Below, one piece after another: positions 1 through 10,120 of a stretch of DNA of 64,000 bases; position 1 is the stretch's first letter, and every line of letters starts with the position of its first letter. The notes under the pieces are model-generated. The model was not told where the DNA came from and did not search any database. It worked only from the letters and a program-made list of their open reading frames with translations. The stretch spans positions 76,325,239 to 76,389,238 of the forward strand of contig CM040430.1 in the NCBI GenBank assembly GCA_022702705.1. The letters run 5' to 3'. Source of the DNA: Papilionanthe hookeriana x Papilionanthe teres. Taxonomy: Eukaryota > Streptophyta > Magnoliopsida > Asparagales > Orchidaceae. Position numbers and translations under genes: made by a program.

Positions 1-277
1 AACAAAGACTTCGTAGTCTTCCGCATCCATAAAGTTGGCATAAAACTCTCGTACAACTGGAATAACAGCAACGACAGGGAAATAACGAGAATCGTCGCCG
101 ATTGTGTGCAACGATCGTGTTCACGATCATCTCTCCAGGATTGTAAAAGCTGCGCTCCGAGATAAATTTCCTTGATGACGCAAATTCGTGATAACGAAAG
201 TGCGTGCTAGCATGATAGCGAACTTCTTCTTCGTAGAAATTTTCTCGTGTTTTTTCGCTCTTAGATTTAGGTGCCAT
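1..277 (-). pseudogene. 5' part of Athila extra ORF (putative plant transposon protein, PF20167-like)
   Basis: An ATG at 277 (complement) opens a frame beginning MAPKSKSEKTREN. After about 60 codons the frame changes by one base near 75-90, and the next frame carries the family hallmark VIPVVREFYANF. That hallmark is typical of the 'putative plant transposon protein' domain found beside Athila genes; its function is not known to me. The ORF runs off the left edge. It is the counterpart of the two ORFs at 41977 and 44034 in element B. The frameshift, or a sequence error, makes this copy non-functional as read. The family assignment comes from the motif alone. Confidence 0.6.
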
Positions 278-1227
278 CTAAACGTGAAAGAAAACACAAA
301 TAAATTAAGGAATCAAATATCTAAACTCTTTTAAGCTTGAGAAACTTAAAATGAGTTAAGAAAATCCATGGAGAATTTCTAAAAATCAAAATTTTTCTTC
401 AAAATTTTGATTTTTAGCACAAATAGGAAAATCCATGGTAGAACTCAAAAATAAATGGATTAGAAGGTAGATCTGACCTTAAGATGAAGAAATCGAGTGA
501 TTTCGGGCTAAAAAACATAACGTTTTGACCTCAAGATGGATCTAGGGGGTGTATTTTCACGAAAATGAGGAAGGAGATGAAGCTTAGGCGTCGACCATGG
601 CTTTTGGGGGTTTAAATCCTGATTTTCGATTAGCAGACCGAACCGGCGCCTAGGAGCCGAACTCTGGCGCCTAGGCGCCAGACTCGCCTTTCACAAAAAT
701 CATTTTAAAAATTTTATTTTCCACCAAAACTTACAAATTCAACTTCTAATTACTCATATGAGAGTATTGCTTCAGTTTCCAACTTCCAAAATATTTTCCA
801 AAAATTTTTAAAATTAAAAATTAAATCCATCAATTAAACACAAGTTTAAGTAAAACTCTTCTTATTTCATTCATAATCTTCAATTTGACTCAATACAATA
901 TAGATAAGTATAATAATAAGATTCAAGTCCTAACAAACAATAAAACAACACAATTTCAAAGCAAATACAACACACATTGAACAATAAAACAAACACACAA
1001 ACAATACATTCGATTTACTAAATCGATGCAATGACACACTAGATAAAGTCATGATCTAACCACATTTACTATCTAATCTTCAAATTAGAAGTTTCCATTC
1101 TCATCTCAATGAAGATTACTCGGTCCACTTGGGAAGAACACTAACGCCGTTGGAAAATCCGTAGCCGTTTTCTCGTCGATCCATTTGTTCTTCGCATACA
1201 TCTCCACTTGAGCATCTTGATAGGTCG
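278..1227. other. AT-rich spacer of element A between extra ORFs
   Basis: I see no gene in this stretch. It holds a cluster of GC-rich dyads at 582-679 (listed separately) in otherwise AT-rich, low-complexity sequence. On the minus strand it lies between the small ORF at 1452-1228 and the ORF starting at 277. Confidence 0.5.
582..679. repeat. GC-rich dyad cluster, internal to element A
   Basis: GGCGCCTAGGAGCC (645-658) is followed 21 bp later by the perfect 14-bp palindrome GGCGCCTAGGCGCC (666-679). A related half-unit GCTTAGGCGTCG lies at 582-593. The same word family recurs at 1597-1650, 29195-29230 and 29441-29472. I infer a protein-binding or silencing target; no transcript evidence is available from sequence. 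Confidence 0.75.
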
Positions 1228-1452
1228 CTAGATGATCGAATTGAAGCTTTGCCTGCCATTCCAGATGTTCGATTTGATGATACATCTCATGGAGGCGATC
1301 TCCAATGCTTTTGAATTCCGCTTGAACTTATCTAGGCGACTCGAAAATTTCTCCAAACTTACGAGCAATAAAACCATTAAAGAAAGGTTGAGGATCCTTA
1401 GAACACTTATCTCTAGCCTCTTCTCCATGATTTCTTCTCTCCATTTCTTCAA
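1228..1452 (-). pseudogene. Small ORF of element A, unknown function
   Basis: This 74-codon minus-strand ORF lies between pol and the PF20167-like ORF. The peptide is rich in Lys, Arg, Leu and Ser with heptad-like leucines and no recognised motif. Its position is equivalent to that of ORF A (41977-43220) in element B, so it may be a shortened remnant of that gene, perhaps its C-terminal coiled-coil end. A TATA-like TATAAA lies about 80 bp upstream on the same strand (1539-1534), with a dyad pair beyond it. It could also be a chance ORF. Confidence 0.25.
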
Positions 1453-2039
1453 AATCTTCTCTTATCTCCTCAAGAATGAAGTGTAAAGGTCGTAACTATG
1501 GTTGCTTAGGGATTGGGAACGAAGATGGGGTAGTTTATAGGAGAAAATCGTGTGAAAAACTGAAAATTTTTTGTTTTTACACGACCCAGTAACTGTGGTG
1601 CTTAGGCGCCGGACCCATCGATACACAGTATACTTTGGCGCTTAGGCGCCGGAACCATGTTCGACTCCGTTTTACCTAACATCAAATTTCAAAGTTTCGA
1701 TCTCTAAAATAGGTAAATGATAAGATCCATATAGACTTAATAATAAAATTTATCTCAAATAATAAACAATCATAATGAAGGTTAACTTGATCTCCTTTTT
1801 ACTCACATACGAAATGGAGTGATCCAAAGTCCAAACTTTATATACTTCGAGATCATCTTTTGCTTAAGTCAATAATGACTTGTTAGCATCCAATTTTCTA
1901 CGGTTATATAAAATTAGTCGAGACCGAGGCATAACCTTACATTAAAAATGTAAAAACACACAAAAATAACTATGGGTTGCCTCCCATGAAGCGCTTGGTT
2001 TAACGTCGTCGGCTGACCTAATTATGTCTTTAATCGAGT
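1453..2039. other. Post-pol spacer of element A
   Basis: Apart from the dyad/TATA segment (1534-1650) I see no gene. On the minus strand the stretch at about 2010-1968 reads AAGCGCTTCATGGGAGGCAA, a block I associate with the region just after integrase in Athila elements. This supports the family call. Confidence 0.45.
1534..1650 (-). promoter_or_regulatory. Possible internal promoter of element A: dyad pair plus TATA-like box
   Basis: GGCGCTTAGGCGCC (1637-1650) and GGTGCTTAGGCGCC (1597-1610) lie 40 bp apart. On the minus strand they are followed after about 58 bp by TATAAA (1539-1534). The same order, dyads then TATA, occurs in the LTR of element A (29475 to 29117). Promoter function is inferred from this resemblance only. 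Confidence 0.35.
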
Positions 2040-3390
2040 AGACTCGACTCGTAAGCCTCTTTATAAATCATTTTTATTTCTCCCAAATAAGGCTTCGGTC
2101 TTAATCCGTTAACTTTAAATATTTTTCCCGTTTTGGGGTCTTTAATATCCACAGCTCCATAATGGTATACTTTCTCAATTATATATGGTCCCATCCATTT
2201 AGATCTTAATTTTCCAGGAAAAAGTCTTAAATGAGTATTAAATAATAATACTTCTTATCCAGGCTCGAATATTTTTCCTGAAATCTTTTTATCATGTAAT
2301 ATCTTCATTTTCTCTTTATAAATCTTTGCATTTTCATATGACTCATTTCTTATTTCATCCATCTCATTTAATTGTAATAATCGTTTTCTCTGACAGTATT
2401 CAAATCAAAATTAAACTCCTTTATCGCCTAATATGCTTTATGTTCTAGTTCGACGGGTAAGTGACAATGTTTACCATAAACTAGCTAGGTAAGGTGACAT
2501 TCGATTGGTGTCTTATAAGTCGTTCATAAGCCCATAATGCAGAATCAAGTCTATCAACCCAATCAGTTCTTTTAGGATTAACAGTCTTCTCTAAAATTCT
2601 TTTAATTTCTCTGTTTAATACTTCACCCATTCCACTTGTTAGTGAGTGATAACCAGTTGCAATTTTGTGTTTGATTCCAAATTTTTCCAGTAATGATTGA
2701 ATTCTTATATTTCTGAAATGACTTCCACCATCTGTGATAATTACCTTAGGCATTCCAAATCTTGTAAAAATCATTTTCTTTAAAAATTTCGAAACACTTT
2801 TGGAATCACAGTTAGGTAAAGCTACAGCTTCAATCCACTTTGAAACATAATCAGCTAGCTAATAAAATATAAATCTTTCCAGATGATGGTACAAATGGTC
2901 CCATAAAGTCTAAACCCCATATATAAAAAATTTCAATTTTCAATATATAGTTTAAAGACATTTCATCTTTCCTAGATATATTTCCCATCCTTTGACATTG
3001 ATCACATGTTTTAACATAATGTCTCACATCTTTGAACAAGGTAGGACAATAAAATCCTGAATTTAAAATTTTAAATGCAGTTTTATCTACTCCAAAGTGT
3101 CCTCCAAATTCAGAATCTTGACATTTTTTAATAACAGCAAAAGTTTCTTCATAAGGTACACATATTCGAATTACAGAATCTCTTCCTAATTTAAATAAAT
3201 GAGGATCTTCCCAAATATAAGATTTAGCATCATTTTTAAATTTCTTAATATATTTGTTATTCAATCCATAAGGTAGAATATTGCTAACTAAATAGTTAAC
3301 TATATCCGCATACCAAGGTGTTTGACATCCTTGAATAACATATAACTGTTCATCAGGAAACTTCTCATTTATATTTTCTTCAAGATTAAT
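2040..3390 (-). pseudogene. Integrase of Athila element A (broken)
   Basis: Integrase joins element DNA to the host chromosome. In minus-strand order I see a zinc-binding region with GGHFGVDKT and CDQCQR (about 3130-2990), the core start GLDFMGPF (first catalytic Asp, about 2900), IITDGGSHF (second Asp, about 2725), SGMGEVLNREIKRIL (catalytic Glu, about 2620), and a C-terminal part with KWMGPY and KVNGLRLKPY (about 2215-2085). The three acidic residues are present, but the core is cut by frame changes near 2850 and 2480. In the zinc motif the usual His of KCHDSE is Gln (KCQDSE), so metal binding would be damaged. It is a pseudogene. Confidence 0.85.
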
Positions 3391-3765
3391 ATCATTCTTA
3401 ATTCTAGATAAATGATCAGCAATTTGGTTGTCGGTTCCTTTTCTATCCACTATTTGAAAATCAAATTCTTGTAGAAGTAAAACCAATCTTATCAGTCTAG
3501 GTTTAACATCTTTTTTTGACATTAAATATTTAACAGCGAAATGATCAGTATGAACTATGCATTTGGTTCCAAGAAGATAAGGTCTAAATTTATCGAAGGC
3601 ATAGACTATAGCTAAAAGCTCTTTTTCGAGTAGTAGTGTAATTTCTTTGAGTTTCGGTAAGAGTTTTACTTAGCATAATATATAACTTTGAAAATTTTCT
3701 CATATTTTTGTCCCGATACGGCTCCAATTGCAAAATCACTTGCATCACACATTAATTCAAAAGGT
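3388..3765 (-). pseudogene. RNase H domain of Athila element A (broken)
   Basis: RNase H removes the RNA strand during reverse transcription. CDASDFAIGAV (about 3755-3717) carries the first catalytic Asp. Further along, on the other side of a frameshifted segment, are HTDHFAVKYLMSKKD and DNQIADHLSRI (3560-3400), which end the domain. The middle (3540-3700) shifts frame and holds stops. It lies directly between reverse transcriptase and integrase, as in all Ty3/gypsy pol genes. Confidence 0.8.
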
Positions 3766-3770
3766 TTATT

Positions 3771-4970
3771 TCAATTAGGTGCAATAGTTATAGGTGCAGT
3801 TATTAATTTTTCTTTTAAAATATTGAAAGCATTAACACAATCTTCATTAAATTCAAATTTAGCTTCTTTTTCCAATAAATGACTAAGAGGTTTAGCAATT
3901 TTAGAAAAATCTTTTATATATCTTCTATAAAATCCGGCATGACCGGAAAACTTCTCGCATCGATAACGATAGTAGGTGGTTGCGGTTCGAACAATAATTT
4001 TCACTTTTACTTGATCAACTTTCATCCCTTTTTGTGAAATTTTGTGACCAAGTATATGCCTTCTGTGACCATAAATTGATATTTTTCCCAGTTAAGAACT
4101 AAGTTTGTTTCTTCACATATTTTCAGAACTTTGGAAATATTTTCTAAATAAGATTCAAAAGAAGTTCCAAAAACTGAAAAATTGTCCATAAATATTTTAA
4201 TTCCTTTGTCAATCAAATCACAAAATATTGACATCATACATCTTTGAAAAGTTGCAGGTACATTACATAAGCGAAAGACATTCTTCTAAACGCAAATGTT
4301 CCACAAGGACTTGTAAATGTTGTTTTCTCTTGGTCCTCGGGAGCGACGAGTAATTGATGATAACCGAATATCCATCCGAGAAAACGAAATATGAGTGTCC
4401 GACTAATTTATCGAAGCATTTGATCCAAGAAAGGTAAAGGAAAATGATCTTTTCTAGTGGCGTTATTTAATTTCGATAATCAATGCAAATTCGCCATCCA
4501 GTAACTTGTCTTGTAGGTATTAGTTCATTTTTATCATTGATAATGACGAGTTACTCCTCCTTTCTTCGGAACACGATGAATAAGACTCACCGATTGATTA
4601 TCCGAAATAGGGTAAATAATTCCGACATCTAACCATTTTAAAATTTCTTTTTAACAACCTCTTTCATGATAGGATTTAATCTTCTTTGAGGTTTAATAGT
4701 AGGTTTAAAATCTTCTTCCATTAAAATCCTATGCATATAGATAGAAGGGCTTATTCCTCTTGTATCAGCAATAGTCCAACCAAAAGCTTTCTTATAATTA
4801 TTTAACACTCCTATTAATTTTTCTTCTTGATCTATGCTTAGTTTAGAAGAAATAATAACAGGTAAAGTTAATGAATTTCCAAGAAAAGCATACTTTAAAT
4901 GTGCATGTAACATTTTTAATTCCAATTCAGGGGGCTTTTTTAATCGAGGGTAAAAGTATATCATTTTGAG
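3771..4970 (-). pseudogene. Reverse transcriptase of Athila element A (broken, FMDD changed to FMDN)
   Basis: The N-terminal block at 4964-4638 has FGWTIADTRGISPS, MHRILMEEDFKP and RRLNPIMKEVVKK, a signature of Athila reverse transcriptase. The palm region (4600-4240) is shifted and full of stops. The active-site box at 4192-4181 reads F-M-D-N, so the second catalytic Asp is lost; element B keeps FMDD at the same place. The thumb/connection part (4025-3771) has HAGFYRRYIKDFSKIAKPL. The Asp-to-Asn change alone should abolish polymerisation in this copy. Confidence 0.88.
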
Positions 4971-5560
4971 TTATGTCCAAAATTTCCCAGATATCTTTAA
5001 TATAATGAGTTTCTTTAAATAATTCTTCTTCTTTTAGTTCTTCATTTTTTTCAGTTAATAATTCAATTTTTTCTTCAGAAATGACTTTACATTTTTCTTG
5101 ATAATGTTTTTCAATTATATAATCAATAACATCAATTCGATAGTATTTTTCTTTATCAGGGTACTTCATTGATTTAAGGACATTGAATTTAATCTCTTGA
5201 TCATTAACTCTCATAGTTAATTCTCCTTTTTGCACATCAATCATAGCCGTCCAGGTAGCTAGAAAAGGTCTCCCTAAAATAATTGGTATTTATTTATCTT
5301 CTTCCATATCAAGTACTGATGAAATCCACGGGGAAAATAAATTTATCCACTTTAACAAGAACATCCTCTATAACTCCTTTAGGGTAAGTGATAGATCTAT
5401 CAGCTAACTGAAGTGTTACAGTGATGGGAGTAATCTCTCCTAAATTCAACCTTCGAAAAATAGAAAATGGAATGAGATTAATACTTGCTCCTAAATCACA
5501 TAAAGCTTTTCCAAAAAAATTTTCTCCAATAGCACAAGGTATAGTGAAACTTCCAGGATC
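4927..5560 (-). pseudogene. Aspartic protease region of Athila element A
   Basis: The retroviral-type protease cleaves the gag-pol polyprotein. The active site D-L-G-A is at 5496-5485, in the context CDLGASINLIPFSIF, followed by GVIEDVLVKVDKFI and LGRPFLATWTAMIDV (about 5270-5230). A change of frame lies near 5300. The downstream linker (5244-4927) is Glu/Lys-rich and leads into reverse transcriptase. DLGA in place of DSGA matches the Athila protease of element B at 38040. Confidence 0.8.
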
Positions 5561-5639
5561 TTTAAGTTTCTGAGGTAATTTCTTTTGAATTATTGCACTA
5601 CATTCTTCACTTAATGCAACAGTTTCAAAAGCTTCAAAT

Positions 5640-6298
5640 TTTCATTTCTTACTTAAAATATCCTTCATAAATTTTGCATAAGTTGGCATCCGTTCGAAAG
5701 CTTCAGTGAAAGGTATGTTAATAGTATGTTTCTTAAAAATTTCAAAGAAATTAGAAAATTGATGATCGAAGCTTACTGTTGTTTTAATCTTTGAGGAAAA
5801 GGTGGTTGTGGTTTTTCAACTTCCACATTTATAGGAATAACAGTCTGATCTTTACTAGGAGAAGGAGTTTCTTTATGTTTTTCAATCTCTTCAACCTCAA
5901 TCTCATTTTCAATTTTATTCTGAATTCTTTCTTTTAATTCCTTTCCACTTCTAAGTTGTACAGCCTTAGCATGTTCATTTTCTATTCCAGTTTCTTTTGA
6001 ATTGATTTCAACATTACTAGGAAGTGTTCCTGGAGGTCTGTAATTAATTAAATGAGCGATTTGTCCCATTTGATTCTCAATATTACGAATAGCAGTGTTT
6101 TGATTTTGTAATTGATTACTCAATTGTAAAATTAATTCTTCTATATATAACTTTTTCTGTTGATTATTAAATCCAGAAGGTTTATAGTTTGAATTTACAT
6201 GATTGTTCCAATTTTCAGTTGGATGAGATTGATTATTACCCCATTGTTGTTGTGAATTATTCCAGTTAAAATTAGGGTGATTTTTCCATCCAGGATTA
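5640..6298 (-). pseudogene. gag of Athila element A, 3' half
   Basis: Minus-strand frames here encode an Asn/Gln-rich stretch starting NPGWKNHPNFNWNN at the insertion edge. They continue with QNTAIRNIENQMGQIAHLI (about 6100), GTLPSNVEINSKE and AVQLRSGKELKERI, the signature of Athila gag C-termini. It continues the gag frame ending YSNYYN at 26670, the break being the giant element inserted at 6298/26665. Towards 5640 a frame change leads into the protease part. Gag forms the virus-like particle in the cytoplasm. This copy is interrupted and dead. Confidence 0.88.
6294..6298. repeat. Target-site copy left of giant element
   Basis: GATTA precedes the 5' LTR and TATTA (26665-26669) follows the 3' LTR. 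Four of five bases match, fitting a 5-bp duplication with one later change. The gag frame on the two sides is collinear across this point. Confidence 0.7.
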
Positions 6299-7004
6299 TG
6301 TTGGCATCAATTTTTGATGTCAGAAGTGTATGAGGTTCAGTCGAGCGTTATGGAACATTGCTTGATGTATGTGTTGATTATCGTAGCTCTAGACATTCAT
6401 TTGTAACCTTTCGGCTCGTGTTGAGGGGCACATAACCAGGGTCATTCTGTTAGACTTTGACATTCGCTAGGCGAAGGCCGGTCGACATTTCATACATCAA
6501 ATGGATTTGGTTAGGCCGACAGGTGTTAGTCGTCGCGTCGCGCGGGAAATTGGCTCAAATTGGCCTATCCACCAGTGAACTTGTTCAGATGACCCCTAAC
6601 GATGAAACATACCACGCGAGTGTGTCCGGGACGTCGATATTACCTAGGGAGAATGTTTATCTCGCTACGACTTGACAGACGGGCTAAAATATATGCAAAT
6701 TATCGTTTTTGGCCCAATCATCAAAAAGTCACTCGAACAACTCCGGATGACGAAACGGATCACATGATTGTGTCCGAGACGCCGATTTTACCTACGGAGG
6801 ACGTTCATTTTGCTACGACATCGCGGGCAGGCTTAAAATATGCGAATTATCCTTTTTAACCAAATCACTCAAAAAGTGGCCCAAGCGGCCTCGAATGACT
6901 CCGGATGACGAAGCGGACCACGCTAGTGAGTCCGGAACATCGATTTTACCTGAGGGAGATGTTCATTTCTCTGCGAGGATGTATCTGATAAAAAAAAATG
7001 GGGT

Positions 7005-7029
7005 GAATAATAATAATAATAATAATAAC

Positions 7030-7065
<36 letters not shown>

Positions 7066-7164
7066 TTTATTATTATAATACAATAAAAACAAAAAAATCT
7101 TATCCCTCTCCTTATCTCATGCATGTGCTGCAGCCCTCTCTCTTATTTATGATATGCACTATAT

Positions 7165-7193
<29 letters not shown>
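7005..7193. repeat. AAT/ATT inverted microsatellite and AT tract in 5' LTR
   Basis: Repeats of AAT switch to repeats of ATT near 7048, making a self-complementary run (about 7009-7080). An AT tract follows at 7166-7193. Both recur in the 3' LTR (21838-21895 and 21986-22031), where the AT tract is clearly longer. Confidence 0.9.
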
Positions 7194-7198
<5 letters not shown>

Positions 7199-7317
7199 AG
7201 CAAAAAAAAAAAGGTCTATCCTAATCCTATTAAACTCACGCGTGACCTGCAGCGGGTTGGAGATTATCAAACTGATAATAATTATTATTATCATAATAAT
7301 AATCTTATATTATATTA

Positions 7318-7345
7318 TTCCTATATATATAGTATCACATCTCTC
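7318..7345 (+). promoter_or_regulatory. TATA-like box of giant-element LTR
   Basis: CCTATATATATAGTATCAC is followed by a CT-rich stretch (TCTCTCCCTCTCTCCCC) that resembles plant initiator regions. The 3' LTR has the same with one AT pair fewer (about 22159). Transcription starting near 7350 would make 6299-7350 the U3 region. This is inferred from sequence only. Confidence 0.5.
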
Positions 7346-7825
7346 CCTCTCTCCCCGATCCATCGCGACACAGCAGCCGCCAATCTCCCTTCGCGAACCC
7401 TAGCGTGCTCGTCGTCGAAGCTCGTCGCCGCCGGACGTCCTCCCTTCGCCGGAGCTCCCCTCCTCGCCGGCGAAGCCCAGCACCGCCTCCCTCGAGGCTC
7501 GCTTCGCGAGCTCCCTTCCCGAGCTTCCTCTCTCGCCGTGCTTGCCGCTGCTCCTCTCCGGCGTACGACCCGCCGCCTTCTCCTTTAGCTGCCGGCGAAA
7601 CCCTCATGCCACCTCTTCTTCCTTCTCGGCTTAAAAAAAAGTTTGCCTGTTCTTCCCGTCTTGGCCGGCACCTCGCGACAATATTTTCTCACCAACGATG
7701 CTCCGCCGACCTGCTCCAATATAGATCCGGATGAGTTAGTTGCATTGAATCTTTACGCAAGCCTTCGTGATTCCTAGCGGAATTCGGGGATGTCTTGATG
7801 CATCCAACCCCTCCCATGAAGGTAC
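7346..7825 (+). other. GC-rich leader-like block with possible splice donor in LTR
   Basis: This block is strikingly GC- and CpG-rich between AT-rich flanks. It contains CGAACCCTAG, a telo-box-like word common in plant 5' leaders. It ends near AAG/GTACATTTC (about 7821), which reads like a splice donor; the 3' LTR has AAG/GTACGTTTC, closer to consensus. Overlapping Arg/Pro/Ser-rich open frames are explained by base composition. It may be a captured host-gene leader or simply the LTR's own leader. Confidence 0.4.
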
Positions 7826-9051
7826 ATTTCGATCATATTTTTATATGCAGCGACGTTTATTTTGTATACTTTGCATACCTCTTGCCCTCACTCCTTTGCC
7901 TTCTTCATGTTTCATTGCGAGGCATCTACCTCCCTCACTAGCTCCTACTCGTTTATGTATTTCGTTGCGAGGCATATCATTGCGCGGACTAGAGCATCGC
8001 TGAAATTCGCTATAGATTGTGGGCTCTTCTTCAGCATAAAGACACGTGTCACAACCGTCACGGTGGTGAGATTTTCTAAACTTCTAGCGGCCCAGGTTTA
8101 GTTGATGTAGGCGTGTGGGTTCGGTCGCCTACACGGGGTGCGTGCGCCGGCGTGACGCCGCGCGCGGCGATATGCTATGTGATGGATCGTTTATTTACTA
8201 GAGTGGCCTCTAGGTTAGGACTTCTTGTGCGTGGCCAAGTACTCTCCAGTAGAGCCGAGTGTCTCCACTGTTGTTGTGAGCGCCTTAGACCAATCCCGAT
8301 GGGTCCGAGTCCCTCACTCCTTCGCTCCGGATTCCTCGCATTTACTTGGAGAACCGGGAGGTCGGACTTGGCAAAGCGAGAGAAGCTTTGTGGCGGCTCC
8401 TCTGCAAAGTACGGAGGGGTTCGTGAAATGGAAAAGCTCCAGTGCTAGCCCATTTCGCGACGCCACGGAGAGTTTCCCCCTTGGACATCCGGGGAGAAAC
8501 GCCCCACATTTCCTCGCCAAAGCAAGAGGCGGCGATGTCGGGCATCCAAGGGCCTAACCATATGTTTATTGGGTGAGGTCGTTAGCACAAGCCTAGTTGG
8601 TTATCTACATTTGTTTGCTCCATATTGCACTCATTTTACTTTGAGCAAGTTTGCATTTCACTCTGCTCCGACCGGCCGCCCCGGCCCGTTGAGCATTCAC
8701 TTCGCTTCGCCCGGCCGCCGCGGCCCGGCGAAAATCTCACTTTGGTTCGACCGGCCACCAAGGCTCGGCCGATCGATCACTTGCATGTTTGTATGCTTCT
8801 GCATCTGTGCATGTATGTTTGCATTTGCACTTTGCCTCAACCGGTCGGCCCGCCTCGGTCGACATGTACTTTGCCTCGACCAGGCGATCCCTACCCGAAC
8901 GACCGATCACTTTAGTTCGACCGACCGCCATGGCCCGGTTAACCCACCGATAACATGTTGCATCTTGTATGTTCATTTGCATGATCATTTGCATGTTCAC
9001 CTACCTATGTTGCATATTCTCGGGTCAAAGCCACATCGGCATACCTTCTTC

Positions 9052-9305
9052 GGACCACTGCCGCCACGACACGCCCATCCTTTTGGTCACTGCCGCCCCG
9101 GCATACCTCCTCGGGCCCCTGTCTCCACGATATGCCCATCCTTCGGGTCACTGCCTCCACGGCACACCCATTTCTCTCGGGCCCCTGCCTCCACGGTACG
9201 CCCACCTTCGGGTCACTGCCTCTACGACACACCCATTTGTTCGGGCAGCTGCCTCCACGGCATGCCCATCCTTTCCTGAGTCACTGCCTCATGGTACACA
9301 CATCA
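9052..9305. repeat. 37-bp tandem array in 5' LTR
   Basis: About eight degenerate units contain the words CACTGCCTCCACGGCAC and GCCCATCCTTCGGG, at a spacing near 37 bp. The array is present at the matching place in the 3' LTR (about 23895-24145). Confidence 0.8.
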
Positions 9306-10019
9306 CTTTTGTCACATGACTGTCTGCACTTGCATTTGCATGTTTACATGGTAGCGAGCCAGGCTCGTTAGGAGAGTGAACCCATGTCATTCGCGATGCC
9401 TTAATGAGCATTGCTTGCTGGGTTGATCCCAATGAACAATGCGAGTTAAGTCATTAGGATTGACACGAGTATGACTGTGCTATGGATCCAATGGATCTAA
9501 CTCGTGTCACCCTTCTTTGTGATGCCCTTTAGATCCTTTAGATCTTTAGGTCGGGGCCGGTGCGGCGACCCCGTCAAAGTCATACTATACCCAGACTTAT
9601 TGCGCACTTAGGCACTAGGTTAATGTACTCTTCGTTAGATGGTGTACTGCGGTCAGGATTAGGATGCTTAGGTAGTCTTTTTGATGCTCGGCTATTGTTC
9701 TTCGATGGATTGATCGCCCTAGCCGGTATCCTTCTTCTGCACTGTGTTTGTGATGTGACTGCATGTTGCATATGTATGTAGTATGTTAGGGCGCTTTTCT
9801 GCAGGGAGCCATGTCTCTATGTGCACACAGGTACCATTATGGGGGGGAGCAAGTAATGATTTTGACAATTTGCTTGCAAGTGCTATTTAGCTCCCCCACT
9901 TATAAGGCATGACTCATTATACGTCATATGCATGTGAGCTTTTCCGCTAATACTTGTTTTCATGCAAGATTGAGTCTTTTCTTTTCCTATGTACTTTTAG
10001 AGTCTAGGAGAGTCCTGTA

Positions 10020-10120
10020 GCAGAAATAAGATACGGGCATGGGTTCCGAGGCGTTTTGAAGCTAGAACCACGTGGAGGGGACCAGGAGCAGATGCTCGTG
10101 CCCCGTATCTTAATTCTGCA
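10020..10120. repeat. Conserved inverted repeat (hairpin) in 5' LTR
   Basis: GCAGAAATAAGATACGGGCA (10020-10039) pairs with the complement of the arm at 10097-10120 (GTGCCCCGTATCTTAATTCTG within it), with a loop of about 55 bp. The 3' LTR keeps both arms (about 24895-24990) with a few changes. It would form an RNA stem in a transcript crossing the LTR. Confidence 0.7.

Noticed and set aside
7405..7734. Open frames of about 110-160 codons in the GC-rich LTR block (also 22081-22663)
   Set aside because: Several frames on both strands are open together, as expected from GC-rich low-complexity sequence, and the peptides change between the LTR copies.
8569..9319. A 236-codon frame in the 5' LTR with repeated peptide
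   Set aside because: It crosses the 37-bp tandem array and has no domain; the 3' LTR counterpart breaks differently.
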